23,093 nucleotides of DNA, taken from contig CAADSV010000153.1 of NCBI GenBank assembly GCA_900751665.1, positions 1-23,093 of the forward strand, in the 5' to 3' direction. The first letter of the stretch is position 1. The number at the start of each line of letters is the position of its first letter. The notes below the pieces were generated by a model that had not been told where the DNA came from, did not search any database, and saw nothing but the letters and a program-made list of their open reading frames with translations. This stretch comes from an uncultured Collinsella sp. (GTDB lineage Bacteria; Actinomycetota; Coriobacteriia; Coriobacteriales; Coriobacteriaceae). Shown in pieces: positions 1 through 7,938 of the stretch. Position numbers and translations under genes: made by a program.

Positions 1-7
1 AAGAACA

Positions 8-33
8 GGGGAAGGGGCTTTGTGGCCTTCCCC
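8..33 (-). terminator. Probable terminator of the M20 amidohydrolase gene
   Basis: A perfect 8-bp inverted repeat (GGGGAAGG at 8-15, CCTTCCCC at 26-33) with a 10-nt loop lies 27 nt past the stop codon of the minus-strand amidohydrolase gene. Read on the minus strand it is followed by the short T-rich tail TGTTCTT, which is weaker than the other terminators here. The window edge hides further context. Confidence 0.5.
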
Positions 34-59
34 GCGGGCTTGAAAGGCAAGGTGGGGCC

Positions 60-1355
60 CTACCGGTGGTCGGCGATGTAGCCCAAAGCGACGGCGGCAT
101 AAGCCGCGGCGCCAAGGGGAAGCTCGGCATCGTTAAAACGTGCCTTGGGATGGTGCTGGGCAAAGTGTTCGTCCGTGTCGGTTACGGCCGCGCCCACGGT
201 AAAGTACGCACTCGGAATCTCGCTCGAGATAAGCGCGAAGTCCTCACTCGCCATGGCATGGAAAAGCGGCAAGAAAGCCGCCTTGGGCAGCACTGCGCCC
301 ACGTAGCCAAGCGACGCCTGAGTCATATCGCTGTCGAGTACAAGCGGCGGAACATCCGAAAGTGTCTCGATGGTCGCCGGCGTACGATAGGTCGTGGCAA
401 CGCCGTTAACGACCTCCGCGATGCGGGTCTTTAGGTGAGCCATGAGCTCAACATCAAAGCCGCGCAGCGTTCCCTCGAGCACGCAGGTGTCGGGGATGAC
501 GTTGGCCGCTTGGCCACCGGCAAACTTACCCACGGTCAGTGCGACCTCCTTGGCCGCCGGCACTTCGCGAGCAATGAGCTCCTGAAGCGCCAGGTGCACA
601 TGGACGCCGGCCGTGATGGGGTCGATGCAGATCTCGGGGCTCGAGCCATGTCCGCCCTTGCCCTGCAGCGTGATGCGGAAACCGTACACGCCCGAAAGCG
701 CCGGGCTCCCATAGAGCACCAGGCCGAGCGGCGATTGGCTGTTAACATGCATGGCAAAAGCCGCCTGAGGACGCGGGTTCTCGAGCAAGCCGTCGGCGAT
801 GGCAGCGCGTGCCCCCTCAAAGGTCTCCTCGCCCGGCTGGAACAGCAGTTTGACGGTAGCGTTGGCGTCGACAAGCTCGGCCTCGCGGGCCTTGAGCAAG
901 CGCGCCGCACCAAGCAGCGCCGTCGCGTGCATATCGTGACCGCAAGCATGCATGCAGCCGTTCGTAGAGGCGAAAGGCTCGCCCGACTCTTCGGCAACGG
1001 GCAGGGCATCCATGTCGCCACGCAGCATAATGACCGTTCCAGCCTGTTCGTCCGTGCAGACGCCATTGCCCTGGGCCGCGGTGGCACCGGCACCGACAAG
1101 GCCCACAACACAGGAACCATCGACAAGCGTGGCAAACGGGATGTCCATCTCGGCCAGGCGCGCTTGGATATACGCAGAGGTCTGCGGGAGGTCGTTACCA
1201 AGTTCGGGCGTCCGATGCAGATCGTGACGCCATGCGGCAAGCTCATCGGCAAAAGTTTGAGCCTCTTTGACCAGACTGTCGCCAATGGCGGCTTGCGCCG
1301 CCGCGGTGGCCTTGGGCGCTGATTGCGGTTGAAGATCGGACAGTGCTGGTGCCAT
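60..1355 (-). CDS. M20 family (M20D-like) metallo-amidohydrolase
   Basis: A 431-residue zinc-dependent hydrolase of the M20D type, the group that includes N-acyl-amino-acid amidohydrolases and hippurate hydrolase; it probably removes acyl groups from amino acids or small peptides in the cytoplasm. Visible family signatures are RGDMDALPV (about residues 112-120), the metal-binding MHACGHDMH (136-144, with Cys138 and His140), GEE at 175-177, AMHV with His203, the dimerisation-domain motif GKGGHGSSPE (232-241) and MASEDF near the C-terminus. No signal peptide is seen. The ATG at 1355 is preferred over one 18 codons upstream because GGAGGG lies 6 nt before it. It has its own probable promoter region (1356-1433), which contains an inverted repeat. 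The substrate cannot be told from sequence. Confidence 0.93.
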   Translation of the reverse strand: MAPALSDLQPQSAPKATAAAQAAIGDSLVKEAQTFADELAAWRHDLHRTPELGNDLPQTSAYIQARLAEMDIPFATLVDGSCVVGLVGAGATAAQGNGVCTDEQAGTVIMLRGDMDALPVAEESGEPFASTNGCMHACGHDMHATALLGAARLLKAREAELVDANATVKLLFQPGEETFEGARAAIADGLLENPRPQAAFAMHVNSQSPLGLVLYGSPALSGVYGFRITLQGKGGHGSSPEICIDPITAGVHVHLALQELIAREVPAAKEVALTVGKFAGGQAANVIPDTCVLEGTLRGFDVELMAHLKTRIAEVVNGVATTYRTPATIETLSDVPPLVLDSDMTQASLGYVGAVLPKAAFLPLFHAMASEDFALISSEIPSAYFTVGAAVTDTDEHFAQHHPKARFNDAELPLGAAAYAAVALGYIADHR

Positions 1356-1385
1356 AGATGCCCTCCAGTAACGTTTTTGCAGCAA

Positions 1386-1407
1386 GCACTTTGATAGCGT
1401 AAAGTGC
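1386..1407. promoter_or_regulatory. Inverted repeat upstream of the amidohydrolase gene, candidate operator
   Basis: GCACTTT (1386-1392) and AAAGTGC (1401-1407) form a perfect 7-bp inverted repeat with an 8-nt spacer, about 30 nt upstream of the start codon. The location suits a repressor or activator site. There is no T tract, so a terminator is unlikely. The regulator is unknown. Confidence 0.35.
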
Positions 1408-1433
1408 AAGGTACTACTTTAAGGGCGACGCAT

Positions 1434-1458
1434 AAAAAATGCCGCCCCGGGAGGCGGC
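1434..1458 (-). terminator. Rho-independent terminator of the EamA transporter gene
   Basis: GCCGCC (1441-1446) and GGCGGC (1453-1458) form a 6-bp GC-only stem with a 6-nt loop. On the minus strand it is followed by A and then six T residues (A tract at 1434-1439 on the plus strand). It lies 12 nt past the transporter stop codon and insulates the amidohydrolase gene from read-through. Confidence 0.85.
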
Positions 1459-1470
1459 GCAACAAATTGT

Positions 1471-2454
1471 TTACAATTGCGGGCGCGGCTTTCGACGCAA
1501 AAAATCGAAATGCGTCTCGCTCAAGATAATCGAAAGAAAGATGAGCGCGAAGCCGGCGAGCAGGCGCGAGGTGAGCGCCTCCCCCATCAGCAGCACCGAG
1601 AACAGCACACCCGAAGGCGACTCCATCGAAAGGAGCAGCGAGCCCGTCGAGGCCGGGACATGCGCCAGGCCGACGTTTTGGATGAGCAGAGCCACACATG
1701 TGCAGCCCACCGAGAGAAACGCCATCACACTGATAAAGCTCGGCGTCCAAACGGACAGCGGCGCTTGGGTCTCGAATAGCAGCGACGAGATCAGGCTCAG
1801 CACGCCGTTGCCCACAAACATCCAAAACGTGATGACGTTGATGTCCATCTTGCGGCCATACTTGGCGGTCACCGCCATCTGGATGGCAAAGAAGACCGCA
1901 CCGCCCAGTGTGATGACATCGCCGACATTGAACTCGACGCTATCGAGCGCCACCAGACCAATGCCCGCCAGGCACAGCAACGCGGCGCCCAAGTTGTAAC
2001 GGGTAAGCTTTTCGCCGCTTAGAACGTAGCTCGCAAACGGAACCAAGATGCAGTACGTGCCCGTCAAAAATGCACTCTTGCCTGCCGTGGTCTGTGCCAG
2101 GCCGATCGTCTGCAAACCGTAGGCACCCCACATGAGCGCGCCCATGCCAAGTCCAACAATCAGGTTTCGAGCGTTGAAATGGGCAACAATGCGCTCGTGG
2201 AAGATGGCAAGCATGACCAACGACGCCGGAAGAAAACGAATGTAGAGCAACTCGAACACCGGAATGGTATCGAGCGCATCCTTCATGGTGGTGAAGGAAT
2301 AGCCCCAGATGACCGCCACCGAAAGCAGCAAGACCTTCCAGAACAGCGGCGAGCGCGCACCGGCACCGCGAGAGGCACCGCCGGCACCTAGGTCTTCGCG
2401 GGCTACAGGGCTATCGGGCATATTCTCGATTTCGTTGGCAGCGTATTGGGCCAT
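1471..2454 (-). CDS. DMT superfamily (EamA domain) transporter
   Basis: A 327-residue integral membrane protein of the drug/metabolite transporter superfamily, which exports amino acids, metabolites or drugs across the cytoplasmic membrane. After a hydrophilic N-terminus of about 35 residues there is a run of roughly ten hydrophobic helices in two EamA-like halves. The first half contains a segment typical of the family: small residues, then a TAGKSAFLTGTY-type helix, then a loop bearing GEKL. The second half carries a similar loop bearing MGEAL. The protein ends with a short basic tail (RRKPRPQL). GAGGA lies 7 nt before the ATG at 2454. It appears monocistronic, with a candidate promoter at 2495-2523 and its own terminator. 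Substrate and direction of transport are unknown. Confidence 0.9.
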   Translation of the reverse strand: MAQYAANEIENMPDSPVAREDLGAGGASRGAGARSPLFWKVLLLSVAVIWGYSFTTMKDALDTIPVFELLYIRFLPASLVMLAIFHERIVAHFNARNLIVGLGMGALMWGAYGLQTIGLAQTTAGKSAFLTGTYCILVPFASYVLSGEKLTRYNLGAALLCLAGIGLVALDSVEFNVGDVITLGGAVFFAIQMAVTAKYGRKMDINVITFWMFVGNGVLSLISSLLFETQAPLSVWTPSFISVMAFLSVGCTCVALLIQNVGLAHVPASTGSLLLSMESPSGVLFSVLLMGEALTSRLLAGFALIFLSIILSETHFDFLRRKPRPQL

Positions 2455-2494
2455 GGAACATCCTCACACTCAATCTGGGCGTGGTGTCCGCACG

Positions 2495-2523
2495 CGTATG
2501 GCTGCGTGCCGCCTCATGGTCAA
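2495..2523 (-). promoter_or_regulatory. Candidate promoter for the EamA transporter gene
   Basis: On the minus strand, TTGACC (2518-2523) and CATACG (2495-2500) are separated by 17 nt, 40 nt upstream of the start codon. The -35 box matches consensus at five of six positions but the -10 box is poor. It is the only plausible promoter in the 68 nt between the preceding terminator and the gene, and its -35 box overlaps that terminator's T-rich tail. Confidence 0.4.
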
Positions 2524-2560
2524 ATAAAAACGGGGCGCACCGGACCCCCGGTACGCCCCG
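2523..2560 (-). terminator. Strong terminator of the YhgE/Pip operon
   Basis: CGGGGCG (2531-2537) pairs with CGCCCCG (2554-2560). An inner ACCGG/CCGGT stem continues it after one mismatch, closing a 4-nt loop. On the minus strand the hairpin is followed by TTTTTATTTG. It lies about 95 nt past the stop codon of the second YhgE-type gene. Confidence 0.85.
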
Positions 2561-2655
2561 CTACTGTAGCAACAACCAGCGTTGCATCGCAATCCAGCAT
2601 AATAAAGTGTCAAACTGGAAGACCTCGATGTTCCGACGGCGTTTACGTGGCTGAA

Positions 2656-4845
2656 CTAGATCAACTTAGTTGATTCCAGCTTTTCGATGATCCAGTCGTT
2701 GGCTTTGATGACCGGACGGCGGAAGACGACGCCCAGGGCCAGCGACGGAATCAGATAGCTCGCCAGAATGCCCAGCTCACCCCAGTACTCCATAGGGTAG
2801 GCGCCAGCCATGGCGGCATGCATGGCGTTGATGCCATGGGTAAACGGCAGGAACGGATATATCGCTTGGAACACAGGGCCGGTCATCTCGATGGGGAACG
2901 TACCGCCCGAACCGCCGACCTGCATGACCAGCAACACTACGGCCAAAGCCTTGCCGATATCGCCAAACGATACCGTAAGCGTGTAGACGATATTGGAGAA
3001 CACGAGACTCGCGACCCAGCCCGCCAGCACAAACTGCAGCGGGTTGTCGCACTGAATGCCAAAGAACAGGATGTCGCCCGCACACACGAGCGTTGCCTGC
3101 AGCAGGGCCAGACCGCCAAAGAACAGGTAGCGGCCCAGGTAGATCTCGTGTAAGCGCACGGGGATGAGCTCGTTGATAAGCTCATCGTCGACCGAGACCT
3201 TCATCATAGCTGCCAGTACGATCGAGCCGACCCATAGCGACAGAATCGTGTAGAACGGCGCCATGGCCGAACCGTAGTTGCGAATCGGATAGACCGGCTT
3301 GCGGTCGAGCGCGACGGGGCCGGAAAGCGACACGGCCAGACCCTCGGGATCATTGCCGATCATCGTCTTGATCGTAGCGAGGTCATCCGACATCAAGGCG
3401 CCGTCGAGCTCGTCCTTAAACGCGCTGATCTTGTCCGACGCCTCGCCCAGCTGATCAGAAGCCTTGTTGACCAGCTTTGCAGCCTTGGAGAGGCCCTTTG
3501 CCAGCGAACCGGATGCGTCGGTCAGGCCGCCTACGGCGCTATCCAGGTCGCCCGAGATGCCATCAAGCGAGTCCAGAATGCCCGAAACCGTCTTCTTGAG
3601 CTCCTTGGCCTTAACCGAGAACGTGGAATCGTAATCGGATTTGGCACCCGCGATGCCGGCCTTGGCATCAGCGATGGCCTGATCGACCTCGGCACGCGAG
3701 TTGTTGACCTCGGCCATGCTATCGGAGAGAGACTTCGCGGTAGCCGCCAGATCCTTGGCATTGTTGCGGTACTCAACGGCGATTCTGCCCAGCGACGTCG
3801 CGGCGGACTTGAGGCCGTCCTTCAAATTCTCATCGCTCACCTGGTCGGCAAGGCTGCGGAGCTGATCGGCCATCGCATCGATATCCTTGGCGCGCGCATT
3901 GAGGGCCGCAGCGGCATCGTTGAGTTGGGACACCGTAAGGTCGACATGCTGGTTTGCGGTGTCGAACGCCTTCGCGAGCTCGGCAGACACATTGTCGAAC
4001 GAACCCGCACTTCCATCGATTGCGGCATCGATGGCATCGTTTGCCGCCTTAAGCGCTTCTTTGGAATCATCGATGCCGCTTTTGGCATGTTCCATGAGCT
4101 GCTTTGTCGACTCATCGACGGCACCGGTCTGCTTGAGCATGCCGCTCGCCGACGTCAGCGAATCGGACGTGGAGCTCAAAATGCCCGCCAGCGACGAAGC
4201 ATTTGCCTGAACGTCTCGCAGGTCCTCAATCGAATCGCCAAGCGTCGAGGACAGGTTGGCGATAAAGTTGCTGACCTGGTCGGTGCTCATGTAATCGAGC
4301 AGGCTGGACACCGTCTTAAGACCGATGCTCGTAATGGTCTCGGTAAAAGTTTCGTTAACCTGGCACTGAACGGCACTCGAACCCTTCTCGGTCACGATCT
4401 GCGCAATGGCGTTGACCTTCTGGTTCTCGTAAAACTCGATATCGGCGTGTTTCACGTCGGTCGAGAAAAGCGTCATCATGTCAGCGCTAAACGTTTTGGG
4501 GATAACGACGGCAGCATAGTACGCGCCCGACTTAACGCCCTCGATAGCCTTTTCGCGATTGTTGAGCACAACCCAATCGAAGCTCTCGTTGCCGCGTAGG
4601 GTGGCGGTCACGTTTTCGCCCACGTTAACCTCGACGGGGATCAAATCGCTCTCATAACCCTCATCGGTGTTGACCACAGCGATCTTAAGATTGCCGGTGT
4701 TGCCGTACGGATCCCAGCTGCCGGCGATGTTAAACCACGCGTACAGACACGGTACGATAATGAGGCCCATCACGACAACCAAGCCGATCACGGAGCGAGA
4801 CACGTTTTGGACATCGCGCTTAAACAGATGCAGGATGTTCTTCAT
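2656..4845 (-). CDS. YhgE/Pip domain membrane protein (downstream paralogue)
   Basis: A 729-residue protein of the YhgE/Pip family, related to phage infection protein and to the YueB/EsaA type VII secretion subunits. One N-terminal membrane helix (about 17-37) is followed by the family motif around residues 34-60 (YAWFNI, WDPYGNT, IAVVNTDEG). Next comes a long predicted extracellular region (about 60-525) rich in Ala, Ser and Asp with coiled-coil character, then a C-terminal block of about six helices (roughly 529-549, 571-597, 603-626, 630-650, 658-680, 688-708). The PIEM, PFLPFTHGIN segment is typical of the Pip C-terminal domain. Its ATG directly abuts the stop codon of the upstream paralogue, and its ribosome site (AAAGGAGGTG) lies inside the end of that gene, so the two are co-transcribed. 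The exact role is unknown; a surface or export-linked function is inferred. Confidence 0.92.
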   Translation of the reverse strand: MKNILHLFKRDVQNVSRSVIGLVVVMGLIIVPCLYAWFNIAGSWDPYGNTGNLKIAVVNTDEGYESDLIPVEVNVGENVTATLRGNESFDWVVLNNREKAIEGVKSGAYYAAVVIPKTFSADMMTLFSTDVKHADIEFYENQKVNAIAQIVTEKGSSAVQCQVNETFTETITSIGLKTVSSLLDYMSTDQVSNFIANLSSTLGDSIEDLRDVQANASSLAGILSSTSDSLTSASGMLKQTGAVDESTKQLMEHAKSGIDDSKEALKAANDAIDAAIDGSAGSFDNVSAELAKAFDTANQHVDLTVSQLNDAAAALNARAKDIDAMADQLRSLADQVSDENLKDGLKSAATSLGRIAVEYRNNAKDLAATAKSLSDSMAEVNNSRAEVDQAIADAKAGIAGAKSDYDSTFSVKAKELKKTVSGILDSLDGISGDLDSAVGGLTDASGSLAKGLSKAAKLVNKASDQLGEASDKISAFKDELDGALMSDDLATIKTMIGNDPEGLAVSLSGPVALDRKPVYPIRNYGSAMAPFYTILSLWVGSIVLAAMMKVSVDDELINELIPVRLHEIYLGRYLFFGGLALLQATLVCAGDILFFGIQCDNPLQFVLAGWVASLVFSNIVYTLTVSFGDIGKALAVVLLVMQVGGSGGTFPIEMTGPVFQAIYPFLPFTHGINAMHAAMAGAYPMEYWGELGILASYLIPSLALGVVFRRPVIKANDWIIEKLESTKLI

Positions 4846-7662
4846 TTATGCCTCACCTCCTTTGGAGTGCTTGCCAAGCGCGGTGGTATCTCCATCATTT
4901 GTGGCTGTGCTGTCGCTGCCCTGAGATTTATGGTGTGAGCCGATATGCGGCAAGCGGCCCGTGGACTGATCGCCGCCCTTGGCACCACGCTCGCTGGCGT
5001 TGAGGCCAAACATGTGGCGGGCGGCAGGAATGGCGGCCGTGTGTTCGCGCATCTCGCGACGCAGGTCCTCATCCGAAAGCGCCGAGATGCGCATCTGGGT
5101 ATTGAGGCTCGCTCGGATATATTCGATATTGATCAGCCAGCCGCAGATGGCAATAACCGAGATGATCCAAATGACAAGCAGGATGATCTTGCCGTTATTG
5201 TCGATATCGAGAACCGTCGACAGGACAAAGAGCAGGACCTGAACGCCCACCACGGCGGCAAAACCGCCCTTGATGTAGTACGGGTAGCGATGTTCAAAGG
5301 CGACCGCATGATCGAGCAGTTCGCGACGGTACGAATCGGAATCGAGCATGACGCGCATGGCCGTGCGCAGCGAGTAGCGCTGGCGCGGCAGGTCGTTGGA
5401 CTCGCAAATCATCATACCGGTCGTGGAGAGCTGTTTATCAAAGAGCAGGTTAAGGTTGAGCAGCAGCGGACGCAGCTGCAGGCCGATAAAGAGCGCCACG
5501 ATCAAGAACACGCCCAGAATGCACAGGTTAAACAGGTAGTTGAACGAATACATGCCGCCGACCGTCTCGCGCAGCAGATTGATGCCGTAGGTAAAGGGCA
5601 GCAGCGGGTGCAGCCACTGGAAGAAGCCGGGCATCATCTCGATGGGGTACATGCCCGACGAACCCGGGATCTGCACGATGACGAGAATGACGCCGATAGC
5701 CTTGCCGATATGCTTAAACGTGGTGGACAGCGCATAGATGATATTGACGTAGGTGAACGAAATGGCGATGCCGCCCAGCACGAACAGCAGCGGGCTGACG
5801 CACTGCACGCCAATCACCAGATCGCCTACCGTAACGATGATGGCCTGCAACGCGCCCAGGATCACCATGAGCAACCAGCGGCCAAAGTAGCCTTGGCGCG
5901 CCGTAAAGCTGCCAACACCTTCACGGTCGACCTCGAGCTTGTAAATGGCGATGAGCACATAGCCGCCCACCCAAAGCGCCAGATTGGTGTAGAAGGGAGC
6001 GATGCCCGAGCCAAAGCTCTTGACCGGATAGATTGACTTGGACGTCAACTCAACCGGAGACGCCATGAAATCTGCCACGTCATTGACATCGACGCCCATC
6101 AGATCGGCCAGCTCGCCCATGGACTCGGAGGTCTGCAGCGCCGCGATGTCATTGGCGGCGGTTGCAAGCTTGTCCTGGACCTTGGCAAGCGAGGAATCGG
6201 TCTGGGACAGCGTGGTCTTGGCCTGGCCGAGCGTAGCGCTAAGCTGCGCCAACGTGCCGCGCGCATTTGCAAGTGTAGGTGTCATACCCGAGACGATACC
6301 GGTCAGGTCGCCCGAAACGGCAGCAAAAGAGTCGAGCGCGCTCGAGGCCTTCGGCAGCGCGTTTTGGCCCAAGTCCGTCTGGGCTTGGCCAAGGTTGGTC
6401 GCACCGGTATGAATTGCGTTATTGATAGCGTCACTGGCACCCGAAACAGCCGCTGCGTCATTCGCCATGGCGCTCGACTGCGCGGACAGACCGTCCTTGA
6501 TGCTCTGAAGCTTTTCATTCTGCTCTCGAAGCAAATCGATGGTCGATACAATGCGCGCGTCAATTTCCTCGGAACCTGTCGACGTGTCATTGGCGAGAAT
6601 CTCCAAGTGCCCGATAACGGCCTTATTGTGGTCGATCGTCGCTTGAAGAGACTCGAGCGAGTTGTCGATACGGGTGGTCGTAGATGTGACCGCGCCCGTC
6701 AGCTTGCCGATGGCAGCGTTCGCAGAGGCCGACGTCTTGGTGAGCGCAAGGCTGCCTTCCGAGAGCGCCTTGGAGAGCGAGGTGATGGAGTTGCCCGCCG
6801 TGGTGCGAGCTTCGCTCAGCAGGTCGTTGCCCTGGGAGATCGCCTGCGTCAGCGACGGTGCCTGGCCTTGCAAGCCGGCAAGTGCCGCATCAGCCGAGGC
6901 GATAGCGCCACTCGTCTTATCGATGGCGGCATTCATATCGCCAATCGAATCGCGCACCTCGCCCAAGGTGTCGGACGCCTCGGACACCGAACTTGCCAGC
7001 GAGTCCTGAGTCTGGGTTGCCTTGTCCTTTAAATCGACACCGGCATCCTTGGCGATACCGGCAACAGTCTTGCCTACCGTAGAGACAAATTCCGAGTTGA
7101 TCTGCTCCTCGATGGTGTTTGCACCGGTATCGGTAACCTTGGGCGCAATGGCGCTCTTCTTCTCATTGACGTAGTACGTGAGCTTGGGCTGATGGTAGTT
7201 GCCGTCGAGCATCGAAACCAGGTTATCCGAGAAGTTCTTGGGAATCACGATAGCGGCATAGTACTCGCCGCTCTCGACGCCCTCCTTGGCATCGGCCGTC
7301 GAGTCGACGAACGTCCAGCCCAACTGATGATTCTCCTTGAGCTGGTCGACCACTTTGTCGCCAGCGTTGAGCTCACCCACCAAGTCGTTTTGGGTGCCTC
7401 GATCGTTGTTGGCGATAGCAATCTTGATGCCTTGGGTGTTTCCATACGGATCCCAGTTTGCCACGATGTTATACCAGGCATACAGCGAGGGAATAACGCA
7501 CACGCCTAGGGTAACCACCAGGGCGACGGGGTTCACAAGCAGTCGCTTAATGTCGCGCTTAAATATCGCAAAGGACACCTTTGCATTGGATAGTTTGCTG
7601 CCGAGACTCACGCTTGGACCATCCATCCTGTCGTTAAATCGAATCGTACTATCGACAACCAT
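4846..7662 (-). CDS. YhgE/Pip domain membrane protein with C-terminal extension (upstream paralogue)
   Basis: The first gene of the pair encodes about 938 residues with the same architecture: N-terminal helix (VNPVALVVTLGVCVIPSLYA), YNIVANWDPYGNT and IAIANNDRG motifs, a predicted extracellular coiled-coil stalk of more than 400 residues with repeated Leu/Ala/Ser heptads, and a six-helix Pip C-terminal block containing YPIEMMPGFFQW and LPFTYGINLL. It then extends by about 180 residues beyond the sister protein. The extension holds a soluble linker, two more hydrophobic helices (near GGFAAVVGVQVLLFVLST and IILLVIWIISVIAICGWL) and a hydrophilic His/Gly/Ser/Lys-rich tail. The start is uncertain: ATG at 7662 is chosen, but TTG at 7695 and ATG at 7626 are in frame and none has a clear ribosome site. 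The stop abuts the next gene's ATG. Confidence 0.88.
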   Translation of the reverse strand: MVVDSTIRFNDRMDGPSVSLGSKLSNAKVSFAIFKRDIKRLLVNPVALVVTLGVCVIPSLYAWYNIVANWDPYGNTQGIKIAIANNDRGTQNDLVGELNAGDKVVDQLKENHQLGWTFVDSTADAKEGVESGEYYAAIVIPKNFSDNLVSMLDGNYHQPKLTYYVNEKKSAIAPKVTDTGANTIEEQINSEFVSTVGKTVAGIAKDAGVDLKDKATQTQDSLASSVSEASDTLGEVRDSIGDMNAAIDKTSGAIASADAALAGLQGQAPSLTQAISQGNDLLSEARTTAGNSITSLSKALSEGSLALTKTSASANAAIGKLTGAVTSTTTRIDNSLESLQATIDHNKAVIGHLEILANDTSTGSEEIDARIVSTIDLLREQNEKLQSIKDGLSAQSSAMANDAAAVSGASDAINNAIHTGATNLGQAQTDLGQNALPKASSALDSFAAVSGDLTGIVSGMTPTLANARGTLAQLSATLGQAKTTLSQTDSSLAKVQDKLATAANDIAALQTSESMGELADLMGVDVNDVADFMASPVELTSKSIYPVKSFGSGIAPFYTNLALWVGGYVLIAIYKLEVDREGVGSFTARQGYFGRWLLMVILGALQAIIVTVGDLVIGVQCVSPLLFVLGGIAISFTYVNIIYALSTTFKHIGKAIGVILVIVQIPGSSGMYPIEMMPGFFQWLHPLLPFTYGINLLRETVGGMYSFNYLFNLCILGVFLIVALFIGLQLRPLLLNLNLLFDKQLSTTGMMICESNDLPRQRYSLRTAMRVMLDSDSYRRELLDHAVAFEHRYPYYIKGGFAAVVGVQVLLFVLSTVLDIDNNGKIILLVIWIISVIAICGWLINIEYIRASLNTQMRISALSDEDLRREMREHTAAIPAARHMFGLNASERGAKGGDQSTGRLPHIGSHHKSQGSDSTATNDGDTTALGKHSKGGEA

Positions 7663-7718
7663 TGTACGTAGGCGCTTTAGCGTCTCAGAGCACAATGGTA
7701 TTGAGTTTTGCGGGTAGC

Positions 7719-7754
7719 AATATACTACGAAGATGAGTTAACGTACAGTTGTAC
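7719..7754 (-). promoter_or_regulatory. Candidate promoter and operator of the YhgE/Pip operon
   Basis: On the minus strand a TATATT -10 box lies at 7719-7724. The matching -35 position falls in a 12-bp near-palindrome, GTACA-GT-TGTAC, at 7743-7754. The -35 hexamer is poor, as is common for regulated promoters. A palindrome overlapping the -35 box suits a TetR/MarR-like repressor; this is inference, since no regulator gene is adjacent. Confidence 0.4.
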
Positions 7755-7801
7755 AGTATCCTAAATTTCAGCAGGTCACAAAACCACAACCCGCACAAAT
7801 A

Positions 7802-7830
7802 AATGATCCCTTGGGGACGGAGGGATCATT
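7802..7830. repeat. Perfect 10-bp inverted repeat (intergenic hairpin)
   Basis: AATGATCCCT (7802-7811) and AGGGATCATT (7821-7830) flank a 9-nt loop. There is no proper T tract on either side (TTTATTTG on the minus strand), so it is at best a backup terminator for htpG. It sits 8 nt from the next, larger hairpin. Confidence 0.6.
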
Positions 7831-7838
7831 CAAAAGGA

Positions 7839-7908
7839 AACGAGAGTGGAAAATCTCCCACTTCAAGCCCGCATTCGAGCCAAAAGTGGGAGATTATCCA
7901 CTCTCGTT
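7839..7908 (-). terminator. Long 25-bp-stem hairpin, probable htpG terminator
   Basis: Arms 7839-7863 and 7884-7908 are complementary over 25 positions with one mismatch and a 20-nt loop. On the minus strand the hairpin begins about 30 nt after the htpG stop codon and is followed by the T-rich CGTTTCCTTTTG, which fits termination of htpG. The stem is much longer than the other terminators here. It contains four AGTGG boxes in alternating orientation, so a repeat element or protein-binding cluster is also possible. Confidence 0.6.
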
Positions 7909-7938
7909 CTAATCTAGTTACGGTGCCGTATCCCCGAA

